From assembly GCA_017623115.1 (NCBI GenBank), contig JAGAPT010000005.1, forward strand, positions 1 to 48,393: a stretch of 48,393 nucleotides of DNA. Direction: 5' to 3'. The position numbers and the translations under genes are program-made. The notes under the pieces were generated by a model, which ran no database searches, had not been told where the DNA came from, and saw only the letters and a list, made by a program, of their open reading frames with translations. Positions 48,380 through 48,393 of the stretch are shown in pieces. The stretch is from Alistipes sp. (lineage in GTDB: Bacteria; Bacteroidota; Bacteroidia; Bacteroidales; Rikenellaceae). The number at the start of each line of letters is the position of its first letter. Position 1 is the stretch's first letter.

Positions 48380-48393
48380 TGGTGGAGAATACC
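48380..48393 (-). tRNA. tRNA 3' end running off the window (intact gene or third fragment)
   Basis: The minus strand shows GGTATTCTCCACCA, the same acceptor end and CCA. The window stops inside the T stem, so it cannot be told whether an intact tRNA gene (expected 5' end GGAGAAT) lies beyond. The isoacceptor is unknown. Confidence 0.4.

Larger units (their letters stand above)
48041..48393 (-). repeat. Tandem modules: tRNA 3' end + terminator + G-rich palindrome
   Basis: Three copies start at 48041, 48199 and 48349 (spacing 158 and 150 bases); the last is cut by the window end. Read on the minus strand, each module has, in order: a stretch ACCGGTGACCGATAAG, a palindrome CTCCCTTT/AAAGGGAG, TTTGGAGGGTTTGTCTATA, a variable hairpin, a tRNA T arm with acceptor strand and CCA, a T7 terminator and a short tail CTCCTGCTCAACACG. 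Copies 1 and 2 differ at one base over 48131-48198 (A at 48164, G at 48314) but differ in the hairpin segment. The reading frame crossing the repeats (with FSKGGLEGL) is not a gene. Confidence 0.9.

Noticed and set aside
48041-48393. CRISPR array
   Set aside because: The modules are 150-158 bases long with nearly identical content. There are no short repeats with unique spacers and no cas genes nearby.
1-48393. Prophage, insertion sequence or integrase genes
   Set aside because: No transposase, integrase or phage structural gene was recognised. The tRNA 3' ends at the right edge hint at integration events, but no integrase is in the window.

Overview
The window is chromosomal DNA of a Bacteroidota bacterium. 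Evidence for this is a SusC/SusD pair, a hybrid two-component regulator, many lipoproteins, and promoters of the Bacteroidetes type (TTTG, about 20 bases, then TAnnTTTG). The rather high G+C and the mix of genes fit the order Bacteroidales, and Alistipes or another Rikenellaceae member is my best guess. That guess rests on overall impression, not on a marker-gene comparison.

Positions 1-19300 are mostly housekeeping or small operons. They hold the 5' two thirds of dnaK (cut by the window start), a membrane-anchored AraC-type regulator, two unknown membrane proteins, a WG-repeat lipoprotein, a PadR-DUF2812 pair with a clear promoter and operator candidate, and a small conserved HTH-like protein. 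These are followed by two FKBP-like lipoproteins (one with a striking tyrosine/glycine-rich insert), ruvA with a 41-residue membrane ORF behind it, an OmpH/Skp-like lipoprotein, the diadenylate cyclase gene, a HIRAN-like membrane protein, glgB, a POT-type peptide transporter, and a sugar cassette (ROK kinase, ManA, MFS transporter).

Positions 19441-48016 form one large polysaccharide utilization locus (PUL). On the minus strand an ECF sigma factor, SusC, SusD, an Ig-domain surface lipoprotein, an alginate-lyase-like lipoprotein, a 44-residue small protein and a fimbrillin-like lipoprotein run from 41192 to 30674 and end at a terminator. A second minus-strand block follows, from 30427 to 19522: GH97, a GH28-like beta-helix protein, GH127, a heparinase II/III-like lyase, GH43 and GH88. 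On the plus strand a hybrid two-component system (HTCS) and a GH3 enzyme are divergent from the sigma factor. Two lyase-like proteins together with a GH88 unsaturated-uronyl hydrolase point to a uronic-acid-containing substrate. GH127 and GH43 point to L-arabinose side chains. A pectin-like or other acidic plant polysaccharide is likely, but the exact substrate is not proven.

Positions 48041-48393 carry the most unusual structure: tandem 150-158 bp modules, each with a tRNA 3' end (T arm, acceptor strand, CCA) followed by a strong terminator, a G-rich palindromic repeat and a variable hairpin. The window ends inside the third copy.
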